Part shown: piece by piece, positions 26,089 to 36,694 of the stretch | Position numbering within the stretch: the stretch's first letter is position 1 | How the letters are laid out: every line of letters begins with the position of its first letter | From: Fodinibius roseus | GTDB lineage: Bacteria > Bacteroidota > Rhodothermia > Balneolales > Balneolaceae | Length of the DNA: 64,000 bases | NCBI RefSeq assembly: GCF_900129315.1 | Contig: NZ_FQUS01000007.1 | Coordinates: 1 to 64,000 of the forward strand | Direction: 5' to 3' | The notes under the pieces: model-generated | The model's database searches: none | Told to the model about the DNA's origin: nothing | What the model saw: the letters and a program-made list of their open reading frames with translations, nothing else | Translations under genes and position numbers: made by a program

Positions 26089-28899
26089 CTAAAGCACGTC
26101 CTGCAAATACTGTCCGGTGTGGCTTTCATCGATCCCGGCCACCTCCTCAGGCGTACCCGTAGCCACAATCTGTCCCCCCGCAAAACCGCCTTCGGGACCG
26201 ATATCGATGATATGATCGGCGCATTTGATGACATCCAGGTTGTGTTCGATAATGATGACGGTATGCCCGCTGTTGACGAGTTCGTTAAAAGAGTCCAGAA
26301 GCTTGGCGATATCCTCAAAATGGAGGCCGGTGGTAGGCTCGTCAAAGAAGTAGAGCGTATGGTCACCCGCCGGCTTGCTCAGGAATTTGGCCAGCTTTAC
26401 GCGCTGGGCTTCCCCGCCGGATAGCGTTGGCGCGCTCTGTCCCAGTTTAAGGTACCCAAGCCCCACATCTTCCAGCGTTTGCAGTTTACCGGTAATGCGG
26501 TCCTCATCCACAAAAAACTCGATCGCTTCCGAGACGGACATCTCCAGCACGTCGTGAATATTTTTGCCGCGGTATTTGACCTGCAGCACATCCTTGCGGT
26601 ATCGTTTGCCGCCGCACTCTTCACAGGTGAGTTCAATATCGGCCATAAACTGCATTTCAATCGTCTGGATCCCTTCGCCCTGGCAGGTTTCACAGCGGCC
26701 GCCCGGCACATTAAAGGAAAAATGTCCCGGCTCATATCCCATAATCTTAGACTGCCGCGTATTGGAAAACAGGTCGCGGATGCCGTCAAAGGCTTTCGTA
26801 TAGGTGGCCGGGTTCGATCGCGAGGATCGGCCGATGGGCGACTGGTCTACCATTTCCACCGAATCGATATGGTGGAGTCCGGAGATCGCGCGATGTCGCC
26901 CGATGGAATCCTTGTAGGTCCCGAATTCTTTTTGAATGCCGGCATAAAGGGTATCGTGCACCAGCGTTGACTTGCCGGAGCCGGACACGCCGGTCACGCA
27001 AATCAGTTTTCCCAGCGGAAATTCGACATCCAGGCTTTTGAGATTATGTTCTGTCGCGCCCTCCAGGGTAATGACGTTGCCATCACCTTTGCGTCGCTTG
27101 TCGGGGACGGGGATCCCTTTTCTTCCGCTGAGGTATTTGCCCGTCAGGGTTGGGGATTCAAGCAGCTCCCCGTAGCTTCCGGTAAAGTTAAGCTCTCCCC
27201 CGTGCACGCCGGCAAAGGGGCCGATATCGATGATATTGTCGGCCGCTTTGATCATTTCCGGATCGTGTTCGACCACCAGCACCGTATTTCCGATATCGCG
27301 GAGGGATTTTAAAATGTTGATCAGGCGGTCGTTATCGCGGGGATGCAACCCGATGGTCGGCTCATCCAGTACATACAGGCTGCCGATAAGGGAGCTGCCC
27401 AGCGAATTGGCCAGGCTTATGCGCTGCGATTCACCCCCGCTCAGCGTTTTGGCCAGCCTGTTAAGCGTAAGATAACTGAGTCCCACTTCATCCAGGTATT
27501 TCAGCCGCTTCCGGATTTCATATAATACCTGGTCCGCTACTTCTTTCTCAAATTCGGTAAGCTCCAGGTTTTCAAAAAAATCGCGGGCGGCACTGATGGT
27601 CATTTCGGACACTTCGCCGATGTGCCGGTCATTGACTTTTACGTACAGCGCATCTTTTCGCATGCGATACCCCTCACAATCCGGACAGCGGCTGTATCCG
27701 CGGTAGCGCGAATAGAATACGCGTTTGTGCACTTTATACGACTGACTTTTGATCTCCTCAAAAAACGGGCGGATGCCGATATATTCGTCTTTTCCTTCCC
27801 AGAGCACATTTTTGAACTCTTTGGAAAGCTGACTGTACGGCGTGTCGATCGGGTAACCGTAGCGCGCCGACACTTTGATGAGGTCACGAAGGTGCCGGCT
27901 GTATTTTTGTCCGCTGAAGGCCGCAATGGCACCATCGCGTATGGTTTTGCCGGGGTCCGGGATGACCAGGTTTTCATCAATGCCGGCCACGCGACCGAAT
28001 CCTTCGCAGGTATCGCAGGCGCCGAAGGGATTGTTGAACGAAAACATTTGCGGGGAGGGCTCATTAAACTCCATACCGTCCATTTCAAACCGCTCGGAGA
28101 ACGGGAGCTCTTCGCCATCGCGAATTTTGACAGAACATCGTCCCTGTCCCTCACGAAATGCGGTCTCCAGCGAACCCGCGATACGTCCCCGGTTGTCGTC
28201 GGTCTTCTTGACGGCCAGCCGGTCCACCAACACGCGGTGATCATCCCGGTTGACGGCAGAAAGATCGACCTCTTCGGTAGTCAGGTCGATCATACTTTCC
28301 CGGTCGACCTGCAGCAACCTGGAAAACCCTTTTTCCTTGAGTACCTGCAATTCATCCGACAGATCATTGCCTTCGTGCCGGGGAATAGGAAAGAGGATGT
28401 AGAATTTGGTCCCCTCGTCAAACTGTTCAAACAGCGTGTTAATGACGGTTTTCGTGCTGTCCTTTTGAACTTCGCGTCCCGATTTGGGTGAAATGGTATG
28501 ACCGATACGAGCATAAAGAAGCCGCATGTAGTCATAAATCTCGGTCGTGGTACCGACCGTCGAACGCGGATTGGTAGAAGCCGTCTTTTGCTGGATGGCC
28601 ATGGCCGGAGAGATCCCCTGCATAAAGTCTACATCGGGCTTATCCATCCGCTCCAGGAACTGGCGCGCATAGCTGGAAAGGCTCTCCACATACCGGCGTT
28701 GTCCCTCTGCATAGATCGTATCGAAGGCCAGGCTCGATTTGCCGGAGCCGGACACTCCGGTCACGACCGTCATCCGGTTGCGGGGAATCTCAACGTCAAT
28801 ATTCTTTAAATTGTGGACCCGTGCGCCCTTGACGATAATCGGGCGATCCTCGCTGGGTTTCTGTTCTTCTTTGGGGGAGATTGCTTCGGGTTGCGACAT
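26089..28899 (-). CDS. uvrA: Excinuclease ABC subunit A
   Basis: UvrA is the damage-recognition ATPase of nucleotide excision repair. The 936-residue protein has two ABC modules: the first Walker [16 protein letters not shown] near residue 48 and the second [15 protein letters not shown] near 640. The zinc-finger cysteines are in [17 protein letters not shown] and the pair CETCQGEG / [21 protein letters not shown] and [12 protein letters not shown] are the signature motifs, and [13 protein letters not shown] and [13 protein letters not shown] the Walker B segments. A polar 18-residue extension precedes the conserved start. Length is normal. Single gene. Confidence 0.98.
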   Translation of the reverse strand: MSQPEAISPKEEQKPSEDRPIIVKGARVHNLKNIDVEIPRNRMTVVTGVSGSGKSSLAFDTIYAEGQRRYVESLSSYARQFLERMDKPDVDFMQGISPAMAIQQKTASTNPRSTVGTTTEIYDYMRLLYARIGHTISPKSGREVQKDSTKTVINTLFEQFDEGTKFYILFPIPRHEGNDLSDELQVLKEKGFSRLLQVDRESMIDLTTEEVDLSAVNRDDHRVLVDRLAVKKTDDNRGRIAGSLETAFREGQGRCSVKIRDGEELPFSERFEMDGMEFNEPSPQMFSFNNPFGACDTCEGFGRVAGIDENLVIPDPGKTIRDGAIAAFSGQKYSRHLRDLIKVSARYGYPIDTPYSQLSKEFKNVLWEGKDEYIGIRPFFEEIKSQSYKVHKRVFYSRYRGYSRCPDCEGYRMRKDALYVKVNDRHIGEVSEMTISAARDFFENLELTEFEKEVADQVLYEIRKRLKYLDEVGLSYLTLNRLAKTLSGGESQRISLANSLGSSLIGSLYVLDEPTIGLHPRDNDRLINILKSLRDIGNTVLVVEHDPEMIKAADNIIDIGPFAGVHGGELNFTGSYGELLESPTLTGKYLSGRKGIPVPDKRRKGDGNVITLEGATEHNLKSLDVEFPLGKLICVTGVSGSGKSTLVHDTLYAGIQKEFGTYKDSIGRHRAISGLHHIDSVEMVDQSPIGRSSRSNPATYTKAFDGIRDLFSNTRQSKIMGYEPGHFSFNVPGGRCETCQGEGIQTIEMQFMADIELTCEECGGKRYRKDVLQVKYRGKNIHDVLEMSVSEAIEFFVDEDRITGKLQTLEDVGLGYLKLGQSAPTLSGGEAQRVKLAKFLSKPAGDHTLYFFDEPTTGLHFEDIAKLLDSFNELVNSGHTVIIIEHNLDVIKCADHIIDIGPEGGFAGGQIVATGTPEEVAGIDESHTGQYLQDVL

Positions 28900-29052
28900 T
28901 CAGCAGAATCTTGCGTTTATATAAACGGCTAAAGATACGAATTTTATGACAGAAAAAGGAGGTTAATCCCATTGAAACAATCCATAATAACATGCATTAT
29001 TGGATTGTCGTTCAGGGATTAACACGCTATCGAATGTTACAAGGGATACATT

Positions 29053-29685
29053 ATGAAAAACAAAAGACCCATAATACTTATTACTGAAGGGATATTGCTG
29101 TTCCTGGGAATACCGCTGTTATTTTACTGGCAACTTGTTCCACTGCCCAAAATAGGGGCACTGCTGTTGGTAGCGGGGTACTGTGGATATCAGCTTTGGA
29201 GAGATGCTGAATTCGGTAGGAGCCTGCTCGTGGGCTCCAAAAACAGCGATACCAGCAAACATATTTTGACTCGTTTTCTCCTTGTATGCGGTGCTCTGGT
29301 TGCATTAGGCTGGATTATTCAGCCGGAGCAGTTTTTTGCGTTTCCCGCAGAGCGACCTTTTCTGTGGATGGTCGTTATGGTATTATACCCGCTGCTGTCG
29401 GCTCTTCCACAGGAGTTCATCTACAGAACGTTTTTTTTTCACCGCTATGACTCGTTGACCTCCCTGAAATACAGCACGATCATTTTAAGCGCTTTAGCTT
29501 TTTCCTTTTTGCACATTGTGTATGATAACTGGTGGGCAGTGGGACTCAGTTTTGTCGCCGGCCTGCTGTTCGGAAGCACCTATGCTCGCACAAAATCCCT
29601 GTTTTGGGTTACCGTTGAACATGTGATCTATGGCTGGCTGATCTTTACGCTGGGGTTCGGAACCTATTTTTATGAACCGTTTTAA
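29053..29685 (+). CDS. CPBP-family intramembrane protein, variant active-site motif
   Basis: This is a 210-residue protein with about six membrane helices of the CPBP (Abi/CAAX protease) family. The first motif, normally EExxxR, reads PQEFIYRTFFFHRY, so the first Glu is replaced by Gln. The second (FSFLHIVYDNW) and third (VTVEHVIYGWLIF) retain His. The family includes glutamic intramembrane peptidases and bacteriocin-immunity proteins. The Glu-to-Gln change leaves activity uncertain. Start ATG at 29053. It is monocistronic. Confidence 0.83.
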   Translation: MKNKRPIILITEGILLFLGIPLLFYWQLVPLPKIGALLLVAGYCGYQLWRDAEFGRSLLVGSKNSDTSKHILTRFLLVCGALVALGWIIQPEQFFAFPAERPFLWMVVMVLYPLLSALPQEFIYRTFFFHRYDSLTSLKYSTIILSALAFSFLHIVYDNWWAVGLSFVAGLLFGSTYARTKSLFWVTVEHVIYGWLIFTLGFGTYFYEPF

Positions 29686-29735
29686 AGTACGGCTGCATTA
29701 GATATGACGGTTAATAATGGACCATGTTACAGCTG

Positions 29736-31241
29736 CTATTCCCTGCTTTCGTTCTGAACCCTTTGATTTTCCGCAGGCTTTTCCCAGCCGCCGCCGAGGG
29801 CGCGGTACAGATCCACACCTGCCGTCAGCTGCTGCAGCCGATCATTGATATTGCTGATTTGAGCAGAGAGCAGCTGTTGCTGGGTGGTCAGCACTTCGGT
29901 GTAGTTGGCTTCTCCGTACTGGAGCAGTTCGCGCGAAAACTCCACCGCATGTTCCAGCGCTTCCAACTGGTTCTGGCGCAGCTGCAATTTTTGCTCGGCC
30001 TTTTGAAATGCACTTAAGGTGTTGGAGACCTCGCTGCTGGCATCGAGAATGGTACTTCGAAGTTCCAGCAGGGCCTGCTTCTGCCGGGCTTTGCTCCGCT
30101 TAAGCCGCGCCCTGTTTTGTCCCCGGTTGAAGATCGGCTGGGTCAGTCCCGCCGCCAGGTTATAGAACAGGGATCCGGGTTGAAACAGATCTTCGGTCTG
30201 CAAGCTCTGGTATCCTCCCCGGGCAGTAAGCGTAAAGGAGGGATAAAAATAAGCCCGGGCGTTATTTGTCAGTTCAAAAGCATTGCGGAAGGAATATTCG
30301 GCGGCTATAATATCCGGGCGGTTGCGAAGAAGCTGCGCCGGAATACCGGTCGCCAGCGAGTCAATCGGATGTTGTTCGCTCAGGCTGGTGCGTTCTATGG
30401 ATCCGGGGGCACGTCCCAATAGCATGCTGAGGGCATGTTCCTGGACGGTAATCTGCTGCTCAATTTCCGGGATCGTTACTTCCGCGGCGTATCGATTGGC
30501 GATACTTTGCTGAAGCGAAACGCCCGTAACCATATCGCTTTCCTTCAGGCTTCGGACCGTTTCAACATCCCGGCGGCGATTTTCCACGGTCTGCCGGGTA
30601 ATTTCAAGCTGTTTATCCAGCGCCAGAAGCCGGTAATAAGTACTGGCAACGTTGGCAATCAGCGTCGTCTGTACCGCCCGCCGCGTGGCTTCGGTTTGCA
30701 GGAGCGCTGCAAAACTCGCTTTTTTGGCGCTGGTCAGCTTTCCCCACACATCCAGCTCCCAACTAGAACTCAGCGAAACAGCATACTGCTCGCTGGCCGG
30801 GATGGAAATATTATCCAATCCTTCACCAAAATTGACACTGTTATCCGACTGCTCATTGTAGGAAACGTCGGCGCCGGCACTAAGATTCGGCAGCATGCTC
30901 ATGCGTCCCTCGAAAAAATTAGCCTCGGCAATTCGTATCTGTTGAATAGCGCTTTGGAGCTCCAGGTTGTGGTCAAGGGCCTCTTCAATAAGATCGCGCA
31001 GCCGGGGATCCCTGAATACTTGCTGCCACGGCATATCAGCCAGGGTCGTACTGTCCAGTTCCACCTGTTCAAAGGGATACAGATTTTCCGTTGCTATATC
31101 GGGCTTTTCATAGGGTTTTGTGGCTATACAGGAAGAGAGCGTGACGCCCAGCAAAATGACTGCTATAAAAGGGACATTGGACTTATAAGGCATGGTATCT
31201 GGAAATAAATCGTTCAACTTAGCAAATAGGTTCATCAGCAT
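29736..31241 (-). CDS. Outer-membrane efflux lipoprotein (TolC/OprM/NodT type)
   Basis: This is the outer-membrane channel of the RND pump encoded upstream. The family pattern is seen throughout: DSTTLADMPWQQVFRDPRL, then EALDHNLELQSAIQQIRIAE, DVSYNEQ, SSWELDVWGKLTSAKKAS, and the second-repeat helices up to LGGGWEK. The lipobox is LGVTLSSC. The ATG overlapping the pump stop (TGATG) gives an N-terminus of 16 extra residues before the signal peptide; the ATG at 31193 gives a normal signal peptide and may be the real start. It is the last gene of the marR-mfp-rnd-omf operon. Confidence 0.93.
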   Translation of the reverse strand: MLMNLFAKLNDLFPDTMPYKSNVPFIAVILLGVTLSSCIATKPYEKPDIATENLYPFEQVELDSTTLADMPWQQVFRDPRLRDLIEEALDHNLELQSAIQQIRIAEANFFEGRMSMLPNLSAGADVSYNEQSDNSVNFGEGLDNISIPASEQYAVSLSSSWELDVWGKLTSAKKASFAALLQTEATRRAVQTTLIANVASTYYRLLALDKQLEITRQTVENRRRDVETVRSLKESDMVTGVSLQQSIANRYAAEVTIPEIEQQITVQEHALSMLLGRAPGSIERTSLSEQHPIDSLATGIPAQLLRNRPDIIAAEYSFRNAFELTNNARAYFYPSFTLTARGGYQSLQTEDLFQPGSLFYNLAAGLTQPIFNRGQNRARLKRSKARQKQALLELRSTILDASSEVSNTLSAFQKAEQKLQLRQNQLEALEHAVEFSRELLQYGEANYTEVLTTQQQLLSAQISNINDRLQQLTAGVDLYRALGGGWEKPAENQRVQNESRE

Positions 31242-34200
31242 CAGGGCAAAATAATTTTCTTTTGTTGCTCACGCACGATTTCGGGGGGACCCGATATCTT
31301 CTCCTGGAGTTTCTGGAAGAGAATAAACAGGACCGGCACCACCAGCAGCCCGATGAAGGTGCCGATGAACATCCCGCCCGCGGTACCGATCCCAATCGAC
31401 TGGTTGGCATTGGCATTGATACCCGTGGCAAGCGCCAGCGGCATCAGCCCTGCAATAAAGGCAAAGGAGGTCATCAGGATGGGTCTCAGCCTGGCTTCAG
31501 CCCCGTTGATCGCGGCTTTGGCGATGCTCATTCCCTCCCGGCGGCGCTGCAGGGCAAATTCCACCACCAGGATGGCATTCTTGGCCAGCAGTCCCATCAG
31601 CATGATCGCTGAGATCTGAAGATATATGTTATTCGCCACGCCAAAAATGTTGGCAAAAATAAACGATCCCGCCAGGCCGATAGGCAGCGGCAGAATAACG
31701 GCCCAGGGTACGAGATAGCTTTCATACTGGGCGCTGAGCAGGAAATACACAAAGAGCAGGCAGAGCGCAAAAATAAAGAGCTCCTGACCACTTGCCTGAC
31801 TTTCTTCCCGGGTAAGTCCCGAAAAGGCATAAGTGTAGTCGGAAGAAATCTGTGCATCAAAAACCTCTTCAATAGCCGCTATGGCATCGCCGGAACTGTA
31901 GCCGGGATTGGTGGCCCCGGTCAGCTGCACAGAATTAAAGAGATTGAAGCGAGAGACATTCTGGGGTCCGTATACCCGCTCCAGGTCGACAAAGGAGTTG
32001 ATCGGAGCCATTTCTCCCCGGCTGTTTCTCACGGAAACCTTTTGGAGGCTTTCCTCAGACCCCCGTTGCTGAGGGTCCGCCTGCACGTAGACACGGTAAA
32101 GCTTGCCAAAACGGTTGAAATTCGATACATACAATCCCCCGTAATACGCCTGCATGACATTCAGAATGGATTGTACGGTATAGCCGGCGCGCTGGGCTTT
32201 GGCGACATCCACATTGACCAAGTACTGGGGATAGTCGGTGTTAAAGTAGGAGGTCGCATACTGTATCTCCGGGCGCTGAAACAGGGCCTGCTGTACCTGT
32301 TTGCTGGTTTTGTCCAGTTCGCTCAGCTCGGCATTGCTCAGATCCTGTACGTTGACCGTAAACCCGCTGGTGTTTCCAAAGCCCGAAATAACGGCGGGAG
32401 AGAAGAAAACGATGTCTGCTTCCCGAAGGCCCGATGTTTTTTTCTGTAGTTCGGAAATAACCTCGTTAACGCTTTGCTCGCGCTGATCCCAGTGCTTTAA
32501 CTTTCCGACGATAAACCCATACTGGCTCCCGGAACCGCTGATAAGACCAAATCCTGAAATGGCCAGACGCGAGTCGATAACATCCATATCGGCGAGGATG
32601 CCGTCAAGTTCTGCCATCACCTCCTCGGTTCGCTCCAGGGACGAAGAGGCGGGCAGGCTTACATTTGCAAAAAACGTTCCCTGGTCCTCATCGGGAACAA
32701 AGCCGGAGGGAGTTGTTTGGAATAGCAGGGCAAACAGCGCTATAGCCCCAACGACGACGGCCACGGCAGACCAGGAATGGCGGGTGAAAAATCCTAACAC
32801 CTTTTTATACCGGTACTTGGCGACATCAAAGGAGGTGTTAAACGCTATGGCAAATCGGTCCACCAGCGTTTTTTCGTCTCCCACCTGCTTGTGTTCCGGT
32901 TTCAGAACCAGCGCGCACAAAGCAGGACTCAGCGTCAGGGCGTTGACGGCCGAAATGATAATGGCCGTAGCGAGGGTAATGCCAAACTGCTGGAAGAATA
33001 CGCCGGTGGAACCGGTCATGAAGGTAACCGGCACAAATATGGCCGACATGACCAGCGTAATGGATACAATAGCCCCGGCGATCTCATTCATCCCCTCGAC
33101 GGCGGCTTCGGTTCCCGACTCCGCCCCCTCCTCCAGCTTGGCATGAATAATTTCCACGACGATGATGGCATCATCCACCACAATTCCGATGGCCAGCACC
33201 AGGGCAAAGAGCGTGAGCAGGTTTACGCTGTAGCCGAAGAGATTCAGAAAGAAAAACGTACCGATGATCGATACCGGTACGGCGATGGCCGGAATCAGGG
33301 TAGATCGCCAGTCCTGCAGGAAGACAAATACCACGATAAAGACCAGGAGGAAGGCTTCTAAAAAAGTAACAAAGACCTTGTCCATCGAGGCGCTCAGAAA
33401 GCTGTTGGCGTCATAAACGGTGGTGTATTCGATGCCTTCGGGAAACGACCGGGAGGCATTCTCGATTTCCGCCTTCACATTTTCCACCACCTCCTGGGCA
33501 TTGGACCCGGCGGTTTGTGATACGAACATCCCCACACTGGGGGCCCCGTTGGCGGTACTGATGATGGAATAGGTTTGCGAGCCCAGTTCCACCTCAGCAA
33601 TGTCTTTCAGTTTAAGCAACTCCGAAGAACCGGATCCCTCTCTGATAATGATATCTTCGTATTCGGGTACCGTCGAAAGACGTCCCTTGTATTTCAGGGT
33701 ATACTGAAACGACTGCCCGCTGTTTTCCCCGATGGCCCCGGGAGCGGCTACAAAGCTTTGCTCATTCAGCGCCGCTATGACATCGGCGGGCACCAAATCG
33801 TAGGAAGCCATCACATCCGGCTTCATCCAGATACGCATGGAGTAGGTGTTGGCTCCGAAGGCATCCGCCGTTCCCACTCCATTTACCCGCTGCAGGCGGG
33901 GGATGAGGTTAATGCGGGCATAATTTTCAAGGAAGGTCCCGTCATGTACGGCTCCGGGGCTGTACAGCGTAAAAATAAGCAGGCGGCTGGTCTGTTGCTT
34001 CTCGGTAGTGACGCCGGTCTGTGTCACCTCCTGCGGGAGCTGGCTGGAGGCCTGAGCCACCCGGTTTTGAACGTTTACCGCTGCAATATCGGGGTCGGTC
34101 CCCAGTTCGAAGTAGACTTGAATTTGAGCTCGCCCGTTGTTGCTGGCGGTTGAGGTGATGTAGGTCATGCCTTCCACCCCGTTAATCTGTTCTTCGAGGG

Positions 34201-34390
34201 GAGCTACCACACTATTGAGTACGGTTTCGGCATTGGCTCCCGGATAGGTCGCCGACACCTGAATAGTCGGGGGAGCAATTTCGGGGTAGAGGGAAACCGG
34301 CAGGGCGTTATAGCCCAAAAAACCGAGAATAATGATGATAATGGATATGACCGTGGATAATACCGGTCGTTCTATAAAGCGTCTTATCAT
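31241..34390 (-). CDS. RND-family multidrug efflux permease (HAE1 type)
   Basis: This is a 1049-residue proton-driven inner-membrane pump of the AcrB/MexB class, which exports hydrophobic drugs. It opens MIRRFIERPVLSTVISIIII and has the usual duplicated 6+6 helix layout with two large periplasmic loops. The proton-relay aspartates are present in GIVVDDAIIVVE. PGANAETVLNSVVAPLEEQI and the FVPDEDQGTFF segment are family signatures. It forms an operon with the upstream adaptor (59 bp gap) and the downstream channel (1-base overlap). Confidence 0.97.
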   Translation of the reverse strand: MIRRFIERPVLSTVISIIIIILGFLGYNALPVSLYPEIAPPTIQVSATYPGANAETVLNSVVAPLEEQINGVEGMTYITSTASNNGRAQIQVYFELGTDPDIAAVNVQNRVAQASSQLPQEVTQTGVTTEKQQTSRLLIFTLYSPGAVHDGTFLENYARINLIPRLQRVNGVGTADAFGANTYSMRIWMKPDVMASYDLVPADVIAALNEQSFVAAPGAIGENSGQSFQYTLKYKGRLSTVPEYEDIIIREGSGSSELLKLKDIAEVELGSQTYSIISTANGAPSVGMFVSQTAGSNAQEVVENVKAEIENASRSFPEGIEYTTVYDANSFLSASMDKVFVTFLEAFLLVFIVVFVFLQDWRSTLIPAIAVPVSIIGTFFFLNLFGYSVNLLTLFALVLAIGIVVDDAIIVVEIIHAKLEEGAESGTEAAVEGMNEIAGAIVSITLVMSAIFVPVTFMTGSTGVFFQQFGITLATAIIISAVNALTLSPALCALVLKPEHKQVGDEKTLVDRFAIAFNTSFDVAKYRYKKVLGFFTRHSWSAVAVVVGAIALFALLFQTTPSGFVPDEDQGTFFANVSLPASSSLERTEEVMAELDGILADMDVIDSRLAISGFGLISGSGSQYGFIVGKLKHWDQREQSVNEVISELQKKTSGLREADIVFFSPAVISGFGNTSGFTVNVQDLSNAELSELDKTSKQVQQALFQRPEIQYATSYFNTDYPQYLVNVDVAKAQRAGYTVQSILNVMQAYYGGLYVSNFNRFGKLYRVYVQADPQQRGSEESLQKVSVRNSRGEMAPINSFVDLERVYGPQNVSRFNLFNSVQLTGATNPGYSSGDAIAAIEEVFDAQISSDYTYAFSGLTREESQASGQELFIFALCLLFVYFLLSAQYESYLVPWAVILPLPIGLAGSFIFANIFGVANNIYLQISAIMLMGLLAKNAILVVEFALQRRREGMSIAKAAINGAEARLRPILMTSFAFIAGLMPLALATGINANANQSIGIGTAGGMFIGTFIGLLVVPVLFILFQKLQEKISGPPEIVREQQKKIILP

Positions 34391-34449
34391 TATAGTGAAT
34401 TTAGAGTCTTAAAATTGATGCTTCTAAAAACTGACAATCCTTAATAATC

Positions 34450-35658
34450 TTAATCAGCCGGTTGCTGTTCCTTCACGGTCAGCGACTGGTATAAACTGTC
34501 GGCATTGACCGGCCGGGGGTTAATTTCGGTCCCGTCCCGGAGGTTGCCAAGGCCCGCGGTCACGATCTTATTTTGGGCCGAGAGTCCCTCTTCCACTACA
34601 AAAAGCTGTTTGGTAGATAGAGGAAGCGTAGTGATTTCGGTACTTTGTACGGTATTGCTGTCGCTGACCGTATAAACAAATCGCTTGTTCTGGATCTCGT
34701 AGGTAGCCGATTTGGGAATGACCACAGCCGAATCCCGGCGGAAGGGGATCTGTACGCTGGCTGATCCCCCGCTCCGGAGTATCTCCTTCGGATTGGGAAA
34801 GAGGGCCCGGAAGGAGGCCGACCCGGTTTCCCTGTCAATGAGTCCGCTTGCCAGCTTTAAGGTCCCCTGCTGGGCATAGGTAGAATTATCGGCCAATATC
34901 AGATTCACGTCGGGCATGTTGGCAACCTGTTGCTGTAAGCTTGTGTTCGGTCCTTCTGTTGAAACATTACGGGACATCTCCAGCAGCTCGCGCTCACTCA
35001 TCGAAAAGTAGGCGTATATTCGGGAGATATTGGAAATGACCGTCAGGGGCTCGGATATGGTGCTGCTTACCAGGCTGCCTATGCGGTATGGGATGGTGCC
35101 CATGACGCCGTCGGTCGGACTTTTGACATTGGTATAACCCAGGTTGACTCGTGCATTTTCCAGGCTTGCCTGCGCCTGGGCCAAAGCGGCCTGCTGCGAT
35201 TCCAGATTGTTTTTGGCCGATTGCAACCGGTATTCACTAATAATCTCTTTTTCCGCCAGTTTGCTCAGGCGCTGCACTTCGTCCTCAGCGGTATTAATGG
35301 CCGCCCGCGCCGCTTTAACATCTGCTTCGGCTGATCGCACTTCCTGCTCGTACTGTTCACTGTTCAGCCTGAAAAGAATTTGGCCTTCCCGCACAATATC
35401 GCCTTCATCTACCGGCATGTCGACAATATACCCTTGTACTCTCGGGCGAATTTCCACGGTCTGAATACCCTCCAGGGTAGCGGGATAACTGCTGGTTAAT
35501 TCAATAGATCGGGGATACAGGGTTAAAACGGGATAAGGCTGAACCTGCTGTGAGTCGGCTTGCCTGGCTTGTTCGTCCGAACTCCCGCAAGATGCGGTGA
35601 GGAGTGAAGCGACGAATAAGAGCAGGATTCCTGTGCTAAATGAATAATCAAACGTCAT
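34450..35658 (-). CDS. RND efflux periplasmic adaptor (membrane-fusion) lipoprotein
   Basis: It connects the inner-membrane pump to the outer-membrane channel. The lipobox LLTASC anchors it. The biotinyl-lipoyl-like halves are ATLEGIQTVEIRPRVQGYIV and VNLGYTNVKSPTDGVMGTIP, with the long alpha-hairpin between them (AEADVKAARAAINTAEDEVQ and on). The membrane-proximal domain follows at about 300-390. I start it at 35658, where a normal signal peptide begins; an ATG 14 codons upstream at 35700 is possible. First structural gene after the marR-type regulator. Confidence 0.94.
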   Translation of the reverse strand: MTFDYSFSTGILLLFVASLLTASCGSSDEQARQADSQQVQPYPVLTLYPRSIELTSSYPATLEGIQTVEIRPRVQGYIVDMPVDEGDIVREGQILFRLNSEQYEQEVRSAEADVKAARAAINTAEDEVQRLSKLAEKEIISEYRLQSAKNNLESQQAALAQAQASLENARVNLGYTNVKSPTDGVMGTIPYRIGSLVSSTISEPLTVISNISRIYAYFSMSERELLEMSRNVSTEGPNTSLQQQVANMPDVNLILADNSTYAQQGTLKLASGLIDRETGSASFRALFPNPKEILRSGGSASVQIPFRRDSAVVIPKSATYEIQNKRFVYTVSDSNTVQSTEITTLPLSTKQLFVVEEGLSAQNKIVTAGLGNLRDGTEINPRPVNADSLYQSLTVKEQQPAD

Positions 35659-35713
35659 GAGATGATATTTTGTATAGTTTGTTTTTATAATGTTACCCAT
35701 AAGGTTGATGATC

Positions 35714-36169
35714 TCAACAAAGCCCTTCGGAATCGATTTGCTTATATATTTTGGCGAGAACCGATTCGAATTGTTGCAGATCTTTCTCGGAGATATCGCA
35801 GGTGATGTCTCTGTTTATTTGCCTTGCCAGCTTTTTTGCCTTCTTCAGTATCTGTATACCGGGTTTGGTAATCAGTAATATTTTTCTTCGCTTGTCTTCC
35901 GGATCGGTGGTACGTGCCACGAAATGTTTTTCTTCCAGCCCGTTTAAGTGCCTGGCTATAGCAGACTTATCGCGATTGAGGATTTCCGTCAGGTCTTGTA
36001 AAATTAATCGTTCTTCATTATTCACTATGTTGAGAATGAAATATTGTTCGAGGGTCAGATCAATATTTTGCCGGGCGAACTTCTTGTCCAGCAACCGGAG
36101 GATTCCTTTTACGGTAAATCCCATTTTACAACCAAGGGTATCACAGCGCAGCTTTCGTTTTAAAGACAT
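35714..36169 (-). CDS. MarR-family transcriptional regulator
   Basis: This is a 151-residue winged-helix repressor. The DNA-binding core reads LILQDLTEILNRDKSAIARHLNGLEEKHFVART, followed by the wing DPEDKRRKILLITKPG. Dimerising helices are at both ends. It is the first gene of the efflux operon and most likely represses it, with release by a small ligand as in other MarR members. A perfect 8-bp inverted repeat 46 bp upstream of the start is a strong operator candidate. The N-terminus has two cysteines (CDTLGC) that might sense oxidants; this is speculation. Confidence 0.94.
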   Translation of the reverse strand: MSLKRKLRCDTLGCKMGFTVKGILRLLDKKFARQNIDLTLEQYFILNIVNNEERLILQDLTEILNRDKSAIARHLNGLEEKHFVARTTDPEDKRRKILLITKPGIQILKKAKKLARQINRDITCDISEKDLQQFESVLAKIYKQIDSEGLC

Positions 36170-36694
36170 ATGGATATTGGGTCAGTATTTTTTGAAACGA
36201 TCAAAGAAAACCATATTAGTTGACATACGCAACTAATTAACGGATAGAAAAGGTTCTCTTAACACGAATTTATTTTTTTATCAATTCGAAGGGGATATAT
36301 CGGCTTGAAGGATGACTGGAGCCCCTGGAGAACTTTGTGGGCTGCCACGGATCCGGAAGCGAGTAGTTATCCCCGTTCACAAACAGCTTGCAGGGCCTGC
36401 TAAGGTCTTTTAAGACGGTGAAAAATATGGGCACAGGAGAAATTTTTGTTTTATTTCAGCCGGCCATTTAGCTTCTTGAACGTACGTATGGCTCCTGCCA
36501 TTTTTTTCTATAGGAAAAACTGTATGTTAGTAACGTCTATGATAATTGGCCAGCCTGTATTTTTTTGATGGGGGCCCATTTTTGAGAAGAGGGTAATTTT
36601 CATTACCTTTTTTAAATGTTTTTAGGGCCCATTTAGTTTTTTGTTAGCAACAAAAGCACCTATTTATAACAAAAGCAATTATTTAAGCAGTTTT
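36170..36694. other. Divergent intergenic region (marR-type / oxoamine synthase)
   Basis: It contains the inverted repeat at 36215-36237 and a direct repeat GGGCCCATTT (36572-36581 and 36625-36634). A weak hairpin GGTAA...TTACC with a T run lies at 36592-36613. The rest is AT-rich and featureless. Confidence 0.5.
36215..36237. promoter_or_regulatory. Candidate MarR operator (8-bp inverted repeat)
   Basis: ATTAGTTG and CAACTAAT are perfect inverted copies with a 7-bp spacer, so the centres of the half-sites are about 15 bp apart. MarR dimers usually bind palindromes of this size. It lies 46 bp before the regulator start codon, where a repressor could block the operon promoter. Confidence 0.7.

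Noticed and set aside
27622-28491. 289-codon frame antisense to uvrA
   Set aside because: It is a shadow of the high-GC third positions of uvrA; no start signal and no family features.
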